A DNA stretch of 64,000 nt from contig NZ_JQBY01000009.1 in the NCBI RefSeq assembly GCF_001437405.1, positions 30,849 to 94,848 on the forward strand, read 5' to 3'. Of the stretch, positions 39,002-49,625 are shown one piece after another. The notes below the pieces were generated by a model. The model was not told the DNA's origin, did not search any database, and saw only the letters and a program-made list of their open reading frames with translations. The stretch comes from Pediococcus ethanolidurans. GTDB lineage: Bacteria > Bacillota > Bacilli > Lactobacillales > Lactobacillaceae. The position numbers and the translations under genes are program-made. Position 1 is the stretch's first letter; every line of letters starts with the position of its first letter.

Positions 39002-40144
39002 TCATTTAAATTTATCAAAAAAACCGTTCTTACCAGTACCTGAAACTTTTTCGCCACCTGCTTTAGCAAATGCCTTCATGGCTTCTCTTTGCGCGGTATT
39101 CATATTCTTCGGTGTTTCAACAATTACTGTAACTTGTTGATCACCCGTTCCATTTCCTCTTAAGCGAGGTGCACCTTTTCCACGTAACCGGAATGTAGTT
39201 CCCGTTTGGGTGCCAGCTGGTACTTTCATTTTAACGTCACCGTGAACTGTTTTAACTTGAATTTCATCACCTAATGCCGCTTGTACAAAACTAATATGTT
39301 GATCTAAATAAATTTCAGCACCATCACGTTTAAAGACCTTGCTTGGGGCAACCCGGAAGATAATAAACAAATCTCCATATCCGCCGCGATTAGTTCCGGC
39401 TTCACCTTGACCTTGAAGTCGCATTTGTTGTCCATCTTCAACACCAGCAGGAACCGTTACTTTGACTTCATGACGTTCATTGACATGGCCGGTACCTTGA
39501 CAAGTTGGGCACTTCTCTTTGATTTCTTTACCAGTACCATGACAAACATCACAAACTTGTTGTGAAACCATGCGGCCAAGTGGTGTATTCTGAGTAACCT
39601 GAATATAACCTGCCCCATGACATTTGGCACACGTAACAGGTGAAGTTCCAGGTTTTGCTCCAGAACCATCACAGGTCTTACAAAGTGCTTCACGATTGTA
39701 TTTAATGGTCGTCTTCTTACCAAATACGCCCTCTTCAAAAGTAAGATCCATTTGGTATTGAAGATCTTCACCTTGTTGCGGTTGATTAGGCTGCGCACTG
39801 CGAGTTCGACCGCCACCGCCAAAGAATTGACTAAAGATGTCGTCAAAACCGCCATTACCACCACCAAAACCACCAAAATCGGCAGAATTAAAGCCACCGT
39901 TACCGCCACCAAAACCGGCATTAGCATCAGCAGAACCATATTGATCATAACGTGCACGTTTTTGATCATCACTTAAAACTTCATAAGCTTCATTTACATC
40001 TTTAAATTTTTGCTCCGCACCAGGAGCTTTATTTAAATCTGGATGGTACTTTTTTGATAACTTACGATATGCCTTTTTAATTTCATCGGCAGATGCATCT
40101 TTGGATACTCCTAGGATTTCATAGTAATCTTTATTCTCCGCCAT
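39002..40144 (-). CDS. dnaJ: Chaperone protein DnaJ
   Basis: Hsp40 co-chaperone stimulating DnaK ATPase. It has 380 residues: J domain (1-70) with HPD in KKYHPDLNK, a Gly/Phe/Asn-rich linker (about 74-105), four CxxCxGxG zinc repeats (about 145-215: [32 protein letters not shown]), then the substrate-binding C-terminal domains. ATG start with GGAGG upstream. Last gene of hrcA-grpE-dnaK-dnaJ. Confidence 0.98.
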   Translation of the reverse strand: MAENKDYYEILGVSKDASADEIKKAYRKLSKKYHPDLNKAPGAEQKFKDVNEAYEVLSDDQKRARYDQYGSADANAGFGGGNGGFNSADFGGFGGGNGGFDDIFSQFFGGGGRTRSAQPNQPQQGEDLQYQMDLTFEEGVFGKKTTIKYNREALCKTCDGSGAKPGTSPVTCAKCHGAGYIQVTQNTPLGRMVSQQVCDVCHGTGKEIKEKCPTCQGTGHVNERHEVKVTVPAGVEDGQQMRLQGQGEAGTNRGGYGDLFIIFRVAPSKVFKRDGAEIYLDQHISFVQAALGDEIQVKTVHGDVKMKVPAGTQTGTTFRLRGKGAPRLRGNGTGDQQVTVIVETPKNMNTAQREAMKAFAKAGGEKVSGTGKNGFFDKFK

Positions 40145-40197
40145 TATGAACCTCCATTTTTATCGATAAACTTAGAATATCATAGACTAAATGTAAT

Positions 40198-40230
40198 AAA
40201 AAGCCAAAGTCCATATGACTTTGACTTTTT
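40198..40230 (-). terminator. Hairpin/terminator between dnaK and dnaJ
   Basis: On minus, GTCAAAGTC / GACTTTGGC (40217-40225 with 40203-40211) within flanking A5/U5, so a T-tail follows. It likely reduces dnaJ relative to dnaK by partial termination. Confidence 0.7.
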
Positions 40231-40251
40231 ATTAACAATCAAGTAATTATA

Positions 40252-42114
40252 TTACTTCTTTTTGTCTTTGTCAGGATCTACTTCTTCAAAGTCACCATCA
40301 ACAGTTCCTTTGTCATCTTTGTTATCAGATGAAGTTGAACCATCCTTTTGATCACCCTTAGCTTTTTCCTGTTGTTGTGCTTGTTGATATAGTTTTACCG
40401 AAAGGTCCTGAACAATCTTATTCAAGTCATCCTTCTTGGTCTTCATATCTTCAATATTGTTATCTTTTTGAGCTTTCTTCAAAGCATCTTCGGCGTCTTT
40501 AGCCTTTTGAATTTCTTCTTTAGATACTTTGCCATCCATCTCTTTCAAAGTCTTATCAGTTGTAAAGATTAATTGTTCGACTTCGTTCTTAAGATCGACT
40601 TCTTCTTTACGTTTTTCATCAGCAGCCTCGTTTTCCTTGGCTTCTTTCATCATACGATCAATTTCTTCATCAGAAAGACCCGATGAACTCTTGATGGTAA
40701 TCTTCTGATTCTTGCCAGTACCCTTATCGGTAGCTGAAACATTTACGATACCATTTTTATCAATATCAAATTTTACTTCGATTTGAGGTACACCACGTGG
40801 TGCCGGTGGAATATCCGTTAATTGGAATCTTCCAAGTGTTTTGTCATCAGCAGCCATTGGACGTTCACCTTGTAAAACATGAATGTCTACAGCTGGTTGA
40901 CTGTCTGCAGCCGTTGAGAATACTTGTGATTTACTAGTTGGAATTGTGGTATTACGATCAATCAACTTAGTAAATACACCACCCATAGTTTCAATACCTA
41001 ATGAAAGAGGTGTGACATCAAGTAAGACAACATCCTTTACATCACCTGTTAAAACACCGCCTTGTACAGCAGCACCTAAAGCAACCGCTTCATCTGGGTT
41101 GATTGAGTGATTTGGTTCCTTACCTGTCCAATTTTTAACTGCTTCTTGAACGGCTGGAATTCGGGTTGAACCACCATTAAGGATAATTTCATCTAAATCA
41201 CTTGCAGAAAGATTAGCATCACGTAAAGCGTTGTCTACAGGAGTCTTAGTACGCGCAACTAGGTCAGAAGTCATTTGATCAAATTGTGCACGAGTCAAAG
41301 TCTTTTCCAAATGTAAAGGACCATTTGCTCCGGCAGAAATAAATGGCAAACTAATTTGAGCTTCGCTAACACCAGAAAGATCCTTCTTTGCTTTTTCAGC
41401 AGCATCCTTCAAACGTTGTAAAGCCATCTTGTCTTTAGAAAGGTCAACGCCATTTTCTTTCTTAAAGTCATCAACTAACCAGTCAATGATCTTTTGATCA
41501 AAGTCATCACCACCAAGGTGTGTATCACCATTAGTAGAAAGTACTTGGAAAACACCATCCCCTAATTCAAGGATCGAAACATCAAAAGTACCACCACCAA
41601 GGTCATAAACCAAGACTTTTTCATCTTTATCCTGTTTATCAAGACCGTATGCTAAAGCTGATGCAGTTGGTTCATTAATAATTCGTTCAACATCCAAACC
41701 AGCAATTTTACCAGCATCTTTTGTTGCTTGACGTTGAGAGTCATCAAAGTAAGCAGGTACTGTGATAACTGCCTTTTCCACAGTATCGCCAAGATAATCT
41801 TCAGCATAGTGTTTCAAATATTCCAAGATCATCGCTGAAATTTCTTGTGGTGTATATGATTTACCACCAGCACTAACCGTATAATCTTTTTCACCAATGT
41901 GACGTTTGATAGAAACGATCGTATCTGGATTTGTAATTGCCTGTCGTTTGGCAACTTCACCAACCTGTGTTTCGCCATTTTTAAATGAAACCACTGAAGG
42001 TGTTGTTCGACTACCTTCTGGATTTGTAATAATCTTTGGTTTGTCGCCTTCAAGGACCGCAACCGCAGAGTTTGTTGTTCCTAAATCAATACCAATAATT
42101 TTATTACTTGCCAT
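40252..42114 (-). CDS. dnaK: Chaperone protein DnaK
   Basis: Hsp70 chaperone, 620 residues. The ATPase domain starts [15 protein letters not shown], with [14 protein letters not shown] near 171 and [11 protein letters not shown] near 315. The substrate-binding domain holds [18 protein letters not shown], and the C-terminal lid and disordered tail are Lys/Asp/Gln-rich. ATG start. It is in the HrcA-regulated operon between grpE and dnaJ. Confidence 0.99.
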   Translation of the reverse strand: MASNKIIGIDLGTTNSAVAVLEGDKPKIITNPEGSRTTPSVVSFKNGETQVGEVAKRQAITNPDTIVSIKRHIGEKDYTVSAGGKSYTPQEISAMILEYLKHYAEDYLGDTVEKAVITVPAYFDDSQRQATKDAGKIAGLDVERIINEPTASALAYGLDKQDKDEKVLVYDLGGGTFDVSILELGDGVFQVLSTNGDTHLGGDDFDQKIIDWLVDDFKKENGVDLSKDKMALQRLKDAAEKAKKDLSGVSEAQISLPFISAGANGPLHLEKTLTRAQFDQMTSDLVARTKTPVDNALRDANLSASDLDEIILNGGSTRIPAVQEAVKNWTGKEPNHSINPDEAVALGAAVQGGVLTGDVKDVVLLDVTPLSLGIETMGGVFTKLIDRNTTIPTSKSQVFSTAADSQPAVDIHVLQGERPMAADDKTLGRFQLTDIPPAPRGVPQIEVKFDIDKNGIVNVSATDKGTGKNQKITIKSSSGLSDEEIDRMMKEAKENEAADEKRKEEVDLKNEVEQLIFTTDKTLKEMDGKVSKEEIQKAKDAEDALKKAQKDNNIEDMKTKKDDLNKIVQDLSVKLYQQAQQQEKAKGDQKDGSTSSDNKDDKGTVDGDFEEVDPDKDKKK

Positions 42115-42139
42115 TTTAAATTAATCCCTCTTTTTATTT

Positions 42140-42736
42140 TTATTGTGATACAGCAACCATTGCTGGGCGTAAAACCCGATCTTTTAGCATGTATCCTTTT
42201 TGCAAGACACTCACAACCTGATCGGCCTTTTCACCATCTTTGACAGCAACTGTCTGAACCGCCTGATGAATGTGCGGATCAAACGGTTTGCCAACTGCTT
42301 CAATCTCAGTCACATGATTATCTTTTAAAGCCTTGCTCATATGATCAAAAACCATTTGAATACCTTTTTTAAGTTGTTTACCATTTTCATCAGTTACTTC
42401 AATTGCCAAAGCGCGTTCAAGATTATCAATAACCGGTAAAATATCTTTTGCCAAATTTTGACCATCGTACTTTACCAAATTAGCTTGTTCTTTTTCATTA
42501 CGTTTTTGAATATTCGCAATCTCAGCCTTAGCTCGAATATATTGATCAGTAATAGCATCAACCTTGTCATTTAAATCAGTAACTTGTGCTCTTAATGTTT
42601 CAACTTCTGCAGAGAACTTCAAATGTTTCTTTAATTTCTTTTCGACTTTTGCTGTTGTTGCATGTTTATCTTTAGCTTTTTTGGGTTGCATCTCAGTTGT
42701 TTGATCAACTGCTTTAGCTTTTTTATCTTCTGACAC
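42140..42736 (-). CDS. grpE: Nucleotide exchange factor GrpE
   Basis: Releases ADP from DnaK. It has 198 residues: an N-terminal Lys-rich disordered tail, a long coiled coil (about 55-110; AEVETLRAQVTDLNDKV), and a C-terminal beta domain with GKPFDPHIHQAV and KGYMLKDRVLRPAMVAV. The chosen start is GTG 42736 (MSEDKK) with GAGAGGTG about ten bases upstream. The longer frame to 42754 would overlap hrcA and contain this SD. Confidence 0.94.
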   Translation of the reverse strand: MSEDKKAKAVDQTTEMQPKKAKDKHATTAKVEKKLKKHLKFSAEVETLRAQVTDLNDKVDAITDQYIRAKAEIANIQKRNEKEQANLVKYDGQNLAKDILPVIDNLERALAIEVTDENGKQLKKGIQMVFDHMSKALKDNHVTEIEAVGKPFDPHIHQAVQTVAVKDGEKADQVVSVLQKGYMLKDRVLRPAMVAVSQ

Positions 42737-42750
42737 TGTCTTCACACCTC

Positions 42751-43791
42751 TCAACTATCATCAATATCGTGGTAATAATCTATCAAGCGTCTTGCTAATT
42801 CAGTTCGAAAGGCACCAACTAATCCAATCATTTTTGAATAAGGCATACTTGTCGGACCTAATATTGCAATAACACCCTTGCCGTGTTGATCAACATCATA
42901 AGTTGCTGTGATCAAACTATAGTTTTTTAAAAGATTATTAGTAATTTCATTACCAATTTGAACCTGAATATTTTGATCAGGAGATCCTAAAACATTTGCG
43001 AGATCGGTTGAACGATTCATCAAACTATACAATGAACGAATTGATCCTAAATCATGCTGTTTGGAAAAATCCAATAAATTTAAGCGACCACCAACGAAAA
43101 ATCGTTCGGTTGCCGATTTTTTCAAAACATCCTCAAAAATATCCAAGAATCCTTCTGGCGTTTCGATATATTTACCGATTTGAATCGGAATATCTGTTGC
43201 TAATCTTTGGAAAACCTCTGATAACTTTAAACCAACTAATTCGTCATTAATGACTCGAATAACAGACTCTAAAGCCTCTGGATCGACATTTGTTGGCACT
43301 TTAAAAGTTTTATTTTGCACATCTCCATTATCAGTCACCAGAATTGCCATAACCCGATGATTTCCAAGAGGTACTAATCGAAAGCCTTCAAGTTTGGCAT
43401 CTTTCAGTTCTGGCTTCACAGTAAAAGCAGTGTAGCTAGTTAACTTTGAAAGCATATCTGCCGATTCAGCAACAATATCATCAATTTCTTGAAACTGATG
43501 ATTGAACGATGAACGAATTTGCCGTAAATCACTCGACTGAACTTTATCAGGTTTTAGTAAATGATCAACATAATAACGATAACCTTGAATTGACGGAATT
43601 CGACCGGATGAAGAATGCGTCTTCTTCAATAGCCCCATCTCTTCCAACGTTGCCATCTCATTACGAATTGTCGCAGAACTCACATGAATTGGTAATTGGC
43701 TAACTAGTGCCTTTGAACCCACAGGTTGACCATCACTCGTATAGATTTGAACAATTGCTTTTAAAATCAGCAATTCTCTATCTGTCAGCAA
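42751..43791 (-). CDS. hrcA: Heat-inducible transcription repressor HrcA
   Basis: Represses class I heat-shock genes by binding CIRCE, with activity set by GroE. It has 346 residues: an N-terminal winged helix (about 1-75; LPIHVSSATIRNEMATLEEMGLL) and a C-terminal GAF-like domain. The start is TTG 43791, giving MLTDRELLILKA, the family N-terminus, with AGAGGTG six bases upstream. The longer frame to 43812 runs into the CIRCE operator. First gene of the operon. Confidence 0.96.
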   Translation of the reverse strand: MLTDRELLILKAIVQIYTSDGQPVGSKALVSQLPIHVSSATIRNEMATLEEMGLLKKTHSSSGRIPSIQGYRYYVDHLLKPDKVQSSDLRQIRSSFNHQFQEIDDIVAESADMLSKLTSYTAFTVKPELKDAKLEGFRLVPLGNHRVMAILVTDNGDVQNKTFKVPTNVDPEALESVIRVINDELVGLKLSEVFQRLATDIPIQIGKYIETPEGFLDIFEDVLKKSATERFFVGGRLNLLDFSKQHDLGSIRSLYSLMNRSTDLANVLGSPDQNIQVQIGNEITNNLLKNYSLITATYDVDQHGKGVIAILGPTSMPYSKMIGLVGAFRTELARRLIDYYHDIDDS

Positions 43792-43805
43792 AACCATCAC
43801 CTCTT

Positions 43806-43832
43806 TTAGCACTTAGCACATTGGAGTGCTAA
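43806..43832 (-). promoter_or_regulatory. CIRCE operator of the hrcA operon
   Basis: TTAGCACTT-N9-GAGTGCTAA (43806-43814, 43824-43832) differs from the CIRCE consensus at one base (T instead of C at arm end). It lies about ten bases after the -10, over the start of transcription, and about 15 bases before the hrcA start, so bound HrcA would block the operon. Confidence 0.93.
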
Positions 43833-43842
43833 GACACTATTA

Positions 43843-43871
43843 AAGATAACAAATGTAGATTCAAATGTCAA
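43843..43871 (-). promoter_or_regulatory. Promoter of hrcA-grpE-dnaK-dnaJ
   Basis: On minus, a perfect TTGACA (43866-43871), 17 bp, then TATCTT (43843-43848). The -35 is one arm of an inverted repeat AATGTCAA...TTGACATT; a nested GTCAAA / TTTGAC is also present. The remaining gap to ribF (about 43900-44063) shows no gene and no identified element. Confidence 0.8.
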
Positions 43872-44063
43872 CATTAGTCAAACATTTTTTGACATTAATC
43901 AAATTATTTTTAAATCAATGTGTTGAAAAGCTTATTAATTCAACGTTTCTATTCATTAGCCAGTTACTCGGACTAGTTAACTTTCTTAAAATTTTGGTAT
44001 GCAATTGGTATGAACTACCTATTTTGTTAAAATAATAAGACTTTACTCATTTGACAGTTACCG

Positions 44064-45020
44064 CTAGTTACGCTTTTTATTTAAATTCGCAAAATATTTC
44101 CGAATATTTTTTTCATCCATTTTCAATTGTTCAACTAATTCTGCGGCATTGGCAAATTTTATTTCTCCACGAACATAGTGATACCATTTCACGGAAACCT
44201 GTTCACCATAAATTTCTTGATCAAAATCAAAAATATTTATTTCTAAGGTAATTGGTCGATTTTCTCCAAATGTCACATTTCGGCCAACAGATGCCATTGC
44301 GGGCCACCATTTAGTGCCTACTTTAAGTTGTACAGCATAAATACCAATTCCCGGTATTCTCACCCATGGATCGGATAAAACGTTGGCCGTAGGAAAGCCT
44401 AGGGTTCGTCCACGTGCTTCACCATGAACTACTAATCCACTAGTTTGATAAACATAGCCCAAAAACTTATTAGCATGATCTACATTACTTTTTTCCAAAT
44501 CATTACGGATCCGCGTAGAACTTACCTTTTGACCATCAAGCAGAAATTCATCCACTGTAATTATGTCAAAACGATTTTTCGAATAACTTGGTAAATGAGC
44601 CATATCAGCAATTTCACGTGGCCCATAAGTATAATCAAATCCCGCTACAATTACCTTAGCATGAAGTGCAACCATATATTTATCAACAAATTCCTGTGGT
44701 TTCAAATGTGCCAAAGCTGAGGTAAAACTGACCACATATAAGATATCAACCCCAAAATCTTCCATCAGTTCTGCTTTGCGTTTTACAGAAGATAAATAAT
44801 GCAGGCCATTTAACCCCGGTTTAGGGAATACAACGGATGGATGATGATCAAATGTCATTGCTGCCAAAGGCATTTTACGTTTAGTTGCCTCTGCTCGTGC
44901 TTCTTTTATTACCGCTTGATGACCAAGATGAACACCACCAAAAAATCCCATTGCTAAAACAACCTCTGTTTGGGGAATCTGTTGAGTCTTATATGGATGA
45001 TGTAAATAAATAATTCTCAT
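44064..45020 (-). CDS. ribF: Bifunctional riboflavin kinase / FAD synthetase
   Basis: Makes FMN and FAD from riboflavin. It has 318 residues: an N-terminal adenylyltransferase domain (MGFFGGVHLGHQAVI near 25; VSSTRIRNDLEKSNVDHANKFLG near 165) and a C-terminal kinase domain (GEARGRTLGFPTANV near 197). ATG start. It follows truB by 14 bases; the truB-ribF pair is standard. Confidence 0.97.
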   Translation of the reverse strand: MRIIYLHHPYKTQQIPQTEVVLAMGFFGGVHLGHQAVIKEARAEATKRKMPLAAMTFDHHPSVVFPKPGLNGLHYLSSVKRKAELMEDFGVDILYVVSFTSALAHLKPQEFVDKYMVALHAKVIVAGFDYTYGPREIADMAHLPSYSKNRFDIITVDEFLLDGQKVSSTRIRNDLEKSNVDHANKFLGYVYQTSGLVVHGEARGRTLGFPTANVLSDPWVRIPGIGIYAVQLKVGTKWWPAMASVGRNVTFGENRPITLEINIFDFDQEIYGEQVSVKWYHYVRGEIKFANAAELVEQLKMDEKNIRKYFANLNKKRN

Positions 45021-45034
45021 AAAATTCTCCTATT

Positions 45035-45952
45035 CTAATTCACTAATAACATTGTCAATGGCCGATAAGCTACGCGTTGTTCATCATATTGATATAAGGC
45101 CTGTACTCGATTTTTAAAAGTTAGTACCAGTACAGGTGCCGCATTTTTTGGTTGCTTAAAGTTACTGCGTTGCAGAATCGCCCCATTTTGAACACGGCGA
45201 TTTAAATCCTCATCCAGAGAAAAATGAGGATACATTTTTAATGCGTAATCTAGTGGATACATCAATGTGTCAACAATTTCGTGTTTAACTGCTAGTTCCA
45301 GTTGAGCGAAAGTAACTGTTTCAGACAGCTTAAATCCACCACTTTCAACCCTAGTTAATTTTGACATTACTGCAGGAATGCCTAAGTTCTTCCCAACATC
45401 AACCGCGAGCGTGCGTACATAAGTTCCTTTACTACATTGCACCTCAAAATTGACCATTTGAGTTCCGTCAGTTGAATTGAAAATGGATTTTCCCTGACGT
45501 TTAAACGCTTGAACAGTTATTTTGCGTTCAGGTCGCTTAACATCAATTCCTTGACGGGCATACTCATATAGTTTTTTTCCGTTAACTTTGATGGCCGAGT
45601 AAATCGGTGGAATTTGAATAATTTCACCAGTTAGTTCTGACATGGCCTGATCAATCTGATCGTCAGTGAGAGGTTCTTTGAGAAACTTTTTTTTAACCAC
45701 TTCACCATCCAAATCTTCCGTCGTCGTGGAAAAACCAAAAGTTATCGAGCCCGTATAAACTTTTCCTGAGGTCATTAAATAATTTACAACTTTAGTCGCC
45801 TTACCAACACAAATCGGTAAAACACCGTCCACATTGGGATCTAGAGTACCACTATGACCAATCTTCTTTTGATGTAAAATACCACGCATTTTGGCAACGC
45901 AATCGAAACTTGTCATTCCACGTGGTTTATACAAAGGAATTATACCGTCCAT
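45035..45952 (-). CDS. truB: tRNA pseudouridine(55) synthase TruB
   Basis: Forms pseudouridine 55 in the T-loop of tRNA. It has 305 residues; the catalytic Asp lies in GHSGTLDPNVDGVLPICVG (near 33-51), and also YEYARQGIDVKRPERK, GTYVRTLAVDVG and a C-terminal PUA-like part. ATG start with AGGTTG upstream. It sits between rbfA and ribF. Confidence 0.97.
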   Translation of the reverse strand: MDGIIPLYKPRGMTSFDCVAKMRGILHQKKIGHSGTLDPNVDGVLPICVGKATKVVNYLMTSGKVYTGSITFGFSTTTEDLDGEVVKKKFLKEPLTDDQIDQAMSELTGEIIQIPPIYSAIKVNGKKLYEYARQGIDVKRPERKITVQAFKRQGKSIFNSTDGTQMVNFEVQCSKGTYVRTLAVDVGKNLGIPAVMSKLTRVESGGFKLSETVTFAQLELAVKHEIVDTLMYPLDYALKMYPHFSLDEDLNRRVQNGAILQRSNFKQPKNAAPVLVLTFKNRVQALYQYDEQRVAYRPLTMLLVN

Positions 45953-46023
45953 TTAAAACAACCTCCACTTTTTCTGCTTTAAATTATAGCATAGGATCGC
46001 GATATTCATTGAATTTTGATATT

Positions 46024-46058
46024 AAAAAAGAATGGCCGTTAAATTCCAGACCATTCTT
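46024..46058 (-). terminator. Intrinsic terminator between rbfA and truB
   Basis: On minus, AAGAATGG / CCATTCTT (46051-46058 with 46028-46035), followed by a U-run. It ends the nusA-infB-rbfA transcript, at least partly. Confidence 0.85.
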
Positions 46059-46081
46059 TTGCGTATTTATTAAATAGCATA

Positions 46082-46435
46082 TTATTCTTTTGAATTGAGC
46101 TTATTAATTAATTGATCAATTCGATCACCATATTGAACTGAAGCATCCCGTTCAAAAATCAGCTCAGGTGTTTTATAGATTGAAAGGCGTGAACCTAACT
46201 CACTACGAATAAGTCCCTTTGCTTTTTGCAATCCAGTTGCAACTCTTTCACCATCGGAAGCCTTATCTGACAGAATACTATAGTAAACAGTTGCCTGTTG
46301 TAAGTCTCCCGTCACATTAACACCGGTAATTGTAATGCCTTGCACACGTGGATCACGAACTCGTTTACGAATAATATCACTAATTTCTTTTTCAATTTCC
46401 TGACCAAGACGATCAGCTCGATATAATCTTGCCAT
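46082..46435 (-). CDS. rbfA: Ribosome-binding factor A
   Basis: Cold-adaptation factor for 16S rRNA 5' maturation and 30S assembly. It has 117 residues with a KH-like fold: RLGQEIEKEISDIIRKRVRDPRV near 9-31, TVYYSIL near 50, and ELIFERDASVQYGDRIDQLI at the end. ATG start. It follows infB by ten bases. Confidence 0.97.
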   Translation of the reverse strand: MARLYRADRLGQEIEKEISDIIRKRVRDPRVQGITITGVNVTGDLQQATVYYSILSDKASDGERVATGLQKAKGLIRSELGSRLSIYKTPELIFERDASVQYGDRIDQLINKLNSKE

Positions 46436-46445
46436 TTGGATCCTC

Positions 46446-48992
46446 CTATTCTACAGGAACCTCTTTCATGATATAAGCCTCAATGACATCGTCAACCTTG
46501 ATATCATTGTAGCCATCAATTGTAAGACCTAATTCATATCCTTGTTTAACCTGTTTAACGTCATCTTTGAAGCGCTTCAAACTAGCCAATTTACCTTCAT
46601 AAATGACCACACTATCACGAATCAAACGAACGCCACTATCCTTTTGGATGTAGCCTTCAGTTACATAGCCACCAACAACGGTCCCAACATGTGAAACTTT
46701 GTAGATCTGTCGAACTTCGACTTGACCTGTAATTTCCTCTTTATATGTTGGTTCAAGCATCCCTTTCATAGCAGATTCAACTTCATCGATAGCGTTATAA
46801 ATAACTCGATGTAAACGAATATCTACATTTGATGAGTCAGCTAATTGTTTGGCCTGATTTGTAGGGCGAACGTTAAAACCAATAATAATCGCATTGCTTG
46901 CTTCTGCTAACGCAACATCACTTTCATTGATAGCACCAACAGCCGTATGGATGATGTTAACCCGAACACCTTTAACATCAATTTTCTTAAGACTGCCAGA
47001 TAAAGCTTCAACTGATCCTTGAACATCAGCTTTAATAATCAAATCAACCTCTTTCATCTCTCCTTCTTTAAGAGAATCGAATAAGTTGTCTAGTGTTACA
47101 TGATTATTTGCTCGACGTTCTTCCATCAAGGCTTCCTTAGCACGTTCCTCACCAGCAGCACGAGCCGATTTTTCATCATCAAAGATAACAAACCGATCAC
47201 CAGCTTCAGGAACATCATTCAAACCAGTAATTTCAACCGGTGTCGATGGTGTGGCCTCTTTTACACGCCGGCCTAACTCATTTGTCATTGTTCGAACACG
47301 ACCAAACGTACTACCAACTACAATTGGATCACCAACACGCATAGTGCCTTGTTGAACTAAGACTGTTGCGATTGAACCCTTACCTGGATCAAGACTTGCT
47401 TCAATTACGGAGCCAGCACCATTTTGATCTGGATTTGCCTTCAACTCCATAACTTCTGCTTGAAGTAAAATCATGTCTAATAATTCGTCCAAATTCTTGC
47501 CAAATTTAGCTGAGATTTCAACGAAGATGGTGTCACCACCCCAATCTTCTGAAACTAACCCATATTCGGTTAATTGTTCCATAACATGTTTGGGATTGGC
47601 ACCCGGTTTATCAATCTTGTTAACCGCTACAATAATTGGCACATTAGCGGCCTTAGCATGGTTAATAGCTTCAATTGTTTGTGGCATCACACCATCATCA
47701 GCAGCAACAACTAAAATTGTAATATCAGTAATATCAGCACCACGAGCCCGCATCTCTGTAAATGCCGCATGTCCTGGTGTATCCAAGAAAGTAATCAATT
47801 TGCCATCATGCTTTAACTGATAAGCTCCGATTGCTTGAGTAATTCCTCCAGCTTCACCTGCCGTAATATGACTGTGGCGTAGCTTATCTAGCAAGGTCGT
47901 TTTACCATGATCAACGTGTCCCATAATTGTAACAACTGGAGGACGACTTTCAAGATGATCGGTATTTTTAGCTTCTTCTTCAAACATCTTATCAATGTCA
48001 GAAACATTTACTTCCTGTTTTTCCTCAGCCTTAATGCCATAGTCAGCTGCCAAAATTTCGATAGTATCCTTATCCAAAGTTTGGTTTTGATTAACCATCA
48101 CGCCCAACATAAATAATTTTTTGATAATTTCTGCTGGTTCTCGATGAATCTTTTTAGCAATTTCAGCTACATTAGTCCCATCATTATATTCAAAGACTTC
48201 TGGTAATGGCTTACTCTTTCTAGTTGGTGCTGGTTTATTACTTATTTGACGCAAACGCCCATTTTTCTTGCTTTTTTTGTTATACCGGTTTCGGTTGTTG
48301 TAACGGTTGTTATTGCGACCAAAACTTGAATTACGGTTTCCCTGTGAATTATTTCGACGACCATCTCTCGAAGTAGACGAATTTTGCGTGCTATTATTTT
48401 GTCGACTAGTCGTGTTGGTATTTGTTCGATTAGAACTAGTTGAACGATTACCACCATTTGACGAATTGTTTTGTGATGTTCGTGACTTTTGAGAATTGTG
48501 GTTTTGAGCATTATTCTGTGCAGATCTTGTGTTATTTCGAGTTTGGTTCTGAGTCGAATGATTTTGATTTCGACTTGTTGAAGTATTCTGACCAGATCGT
48601 TGTGATCGATTAGAATTTGAATTCGTCTGTCCAGTCGTATGTGTCTGAGCAGTTGGTTTATGGTTATTATTTACAGGTTTAGTACCCTGAGTTTTTTGTG
48701 TTGTTTGAGTTGATTTACGCTGCACACTAGTCTCCTGTTTTTTACCAGCTGTACGTTCAACAACTGTTTTACCAGTTTTAGCAGAACGGTATAATGTTGG
48801 CTTCTTCTTTGGTGTTTCAGATTTTTGGTTATTTTTAGTAGCGAATGATTGGCGAATTTGGCGTTCTTCATTCTCTCCAAGGGTAGACATGTGGTTTTTA
48901 ACATCAAACCCAGACTCTTTAGCCTTAGCAATTATGTCCTTACTGGACACATTAATTTCCTTAGCTAATTCATATATGCGTTTTTTCCCCAT
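46446..48992 (-). CDS. infB: Translation initiation factor IF-2
   Basis: GTPase that brings fMet-tRNA to the 30S subunit. It has 848 residues: an N-terminal IF2_N motif ([18 protein letters not shown]), a long Asn/Ser/Thr/Gln/Arg-rich linker (about 60-250), a second IF2_N (about 270-330), then the G domain ([24 protein letters not shown]) and domains II-IV. Start ATG 48992 with AAGGAG nine bases upstream; the ORF extends further to 49013. It lies in the nusA-rnpM-ylxQ-infB-rbfA operon. Confidence 0.97.
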   Translation of the reverse strand: MGKKRIYELAKEINVSSKDIIAKAKESGFDVKNHMSTLGENEERQIRQSFATKNNQKSETPKKKPTLYRSAKTGKTVVERTAGKKQETSVQRKSTQTTQKTQGTKPVNNNHKPTAQTHTTGQTNSNSNRSQRSGQNTSTSRNQNHSTQNQTRNNTRSAQNNAQNHNSQKSRTSQNNSSNGGNRSTSSNRTNTNTTSRQNNSTQNSSTSRDGRRNNSQGNRNSSFGRNNNRYNNRNRYNKKSKKNGRLRQISNKPAPTRKSKPLPEVFEYNDGTNVAEIAKKIHREPAEIIKKLFMLGVMVNQNQTLDKDTIEILAADYGIKAEEKQEVNVSDIDKMFEEEAKNTDHLESRPPVVTIMGHVDHGKTTLLDKLRHSHITAGEAGGITQAIGAYQLKHDGKLITFLDTPGHAAFTEMRARGADITDITILVVAADDGVMPQTIEAINHAKAANVPIIVAVNKIDKPGANPKHVMEQLTEYGLVSEDWGGDTIFVEISAKFGKNLDELLDMILLQAEVMELKANPDQNGAGSVIEASLDPGKGSIATVLVQQGTMRVGDPIVVGSTFGRVRTMTNELGRRVKEATPSTPVEITGLNDVPEAGDRFVIFDDEKSARAAGEERAKEALMEERRANNHVTLDNLFDSLKEGEMKEVDLIIKADVQGSVEALSGSLKKIDVKGVRVNIIHTAVGAINESDVALAEASNAIIIGFNVRPTNQAKQLADSSNVDIRLHRVIYNAIDEVESAMKGMLEPTYKEEITGQVEVRQIYKVSHVGTVVGGYVTEGYIQKDSGVRLIRDSVVIYEGKLASLKRFKDDVKQVKQGYELGLTIDGYNDIKVDDVIEAYIMKEVPVE

Positions 48993-48996
48993 ATCT

Positions 48997-49311
48997 TCAC
49001 GCTCCTTCTTCAATATTTAATTTCAATAAGGCTTTAGCAAATCCTTGATCCTCAATAGCTACAGCAGATCTTGATTGTCCAATTGCTTGACTAAGCATTT
49101 CACGATTCATAAAGGCTAATAAAGGGACTTGATAAGTTGTACATTTATCAGAAATTTTTTTCCGTGTAGCAGCACCCAAATCAGTGCTGATAACGATCAA
49201 TTTAGCTTTTTGGCTTCGAATTGATTGTAACACTTGTTGTTCCCCAGAAATCAATTTTCCTGCTCTTCGTGCCAACCCAAGTAAATTGGAAAAACGATCG
49301 TTATCATTCAT
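48997..49311 (-). CDS. ylxQ: L7Ae-family ribosomal protein YlxQ
   Basis: A 104-residue L7Ae/L30e-fold RNA-binding protein of the nusA operon. Visible: [22 protein letters not shown] near 8, then [24 protein letters not shown]7Ae relatives bind kink-turn RNA; the exact role of YlxQ is unsettled. Start at ATG 49311, overlapping the rnpM stop by eight bases; the longer frame to 49356 lies within rnpM. Confidence 0.93.
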   Translation of the reverse strand: MNDNDRFSNLLGLARRAGKLISGEQQVLQSIRSQKAKLIVISTDLGAATRKKISDKCTTYQVPLLAFMNREMLSQAIGQSRSAVAIEDQGFAKALLKLNIEEGA

Positions 49312-49600
49312 CCTTGAACAATTCCTTCCGAGCTTGCTGATGGTCAACATAAGCAATCAACTCATCATAAAACTCATCGGCAACTTTAATTTTAAATGTC
49401 TTATCAAAAGTTCTTTCATCTTTTGCTTTTTTAGCAATTTTAACATCTAATCCGATATAAGCCCCACGACCAGGTTTTTTACCGGTTGGATCAAGTGAAA
49501 CTTCATTTTCTTTATTTTTAACAACTCGAACTAGTTCTCTTTTTGGAAACATTTCACCCGTCACAATATCTTTACGTAACGGAATTTTTCTTTTTTTCAT
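49304..49600 (-). CDS. rnpM: RNase P modulator RnpM (YlxR)
   Basis: A 98-residue YlxR/DUF448 protein. The family motif KRELVRVVKNKENEVSLDPTGKKPGRGAYI is present (about 20-49), preceded by basic KKRKIPLRKDIVTGEMFP. In Bacillus the family binds RNase P RNA and modulates its activity. The N-terminus has only one Cys-free VTGEMF region where some homologues carry a CxxC. ATG start with AGGAGG upstream. It lies between nusA and ylxQ. Confidence 0.93.
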   Translation of the reverse strand: MKKRKIPLRKDIVTGEMFPKRELVRVVKNKENEVSLDPTGKKPGRGAYIGLDVKIAKKAKDERTFDKTFKIKVADEFYDELIAYVDHQQARKELFKDE

Positions 49601-49625
49601 CGTTATCGAGCCTCCTAGTCAAATG

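Noticed and set aside
39457..39972. 171-residue open frame inside dnaJ
   Set aside because: Shadow frame over the conserved DnaJ Gly-rich and zinc regions; composition is an artefact of those repeats.
43900..44063. Possible small gene in the hrcA-ribF gap
   Set aside because: No frame with SD and start; only AT-rich sequence with a short GTTGAA/TTCAAC repeat.
48300..48530. Tandem DNA repeat or CRISPR-like array within infB
   Set aside because: It is a low-complexity coding region with irregular codons; there are no regular repeat and spacer units.
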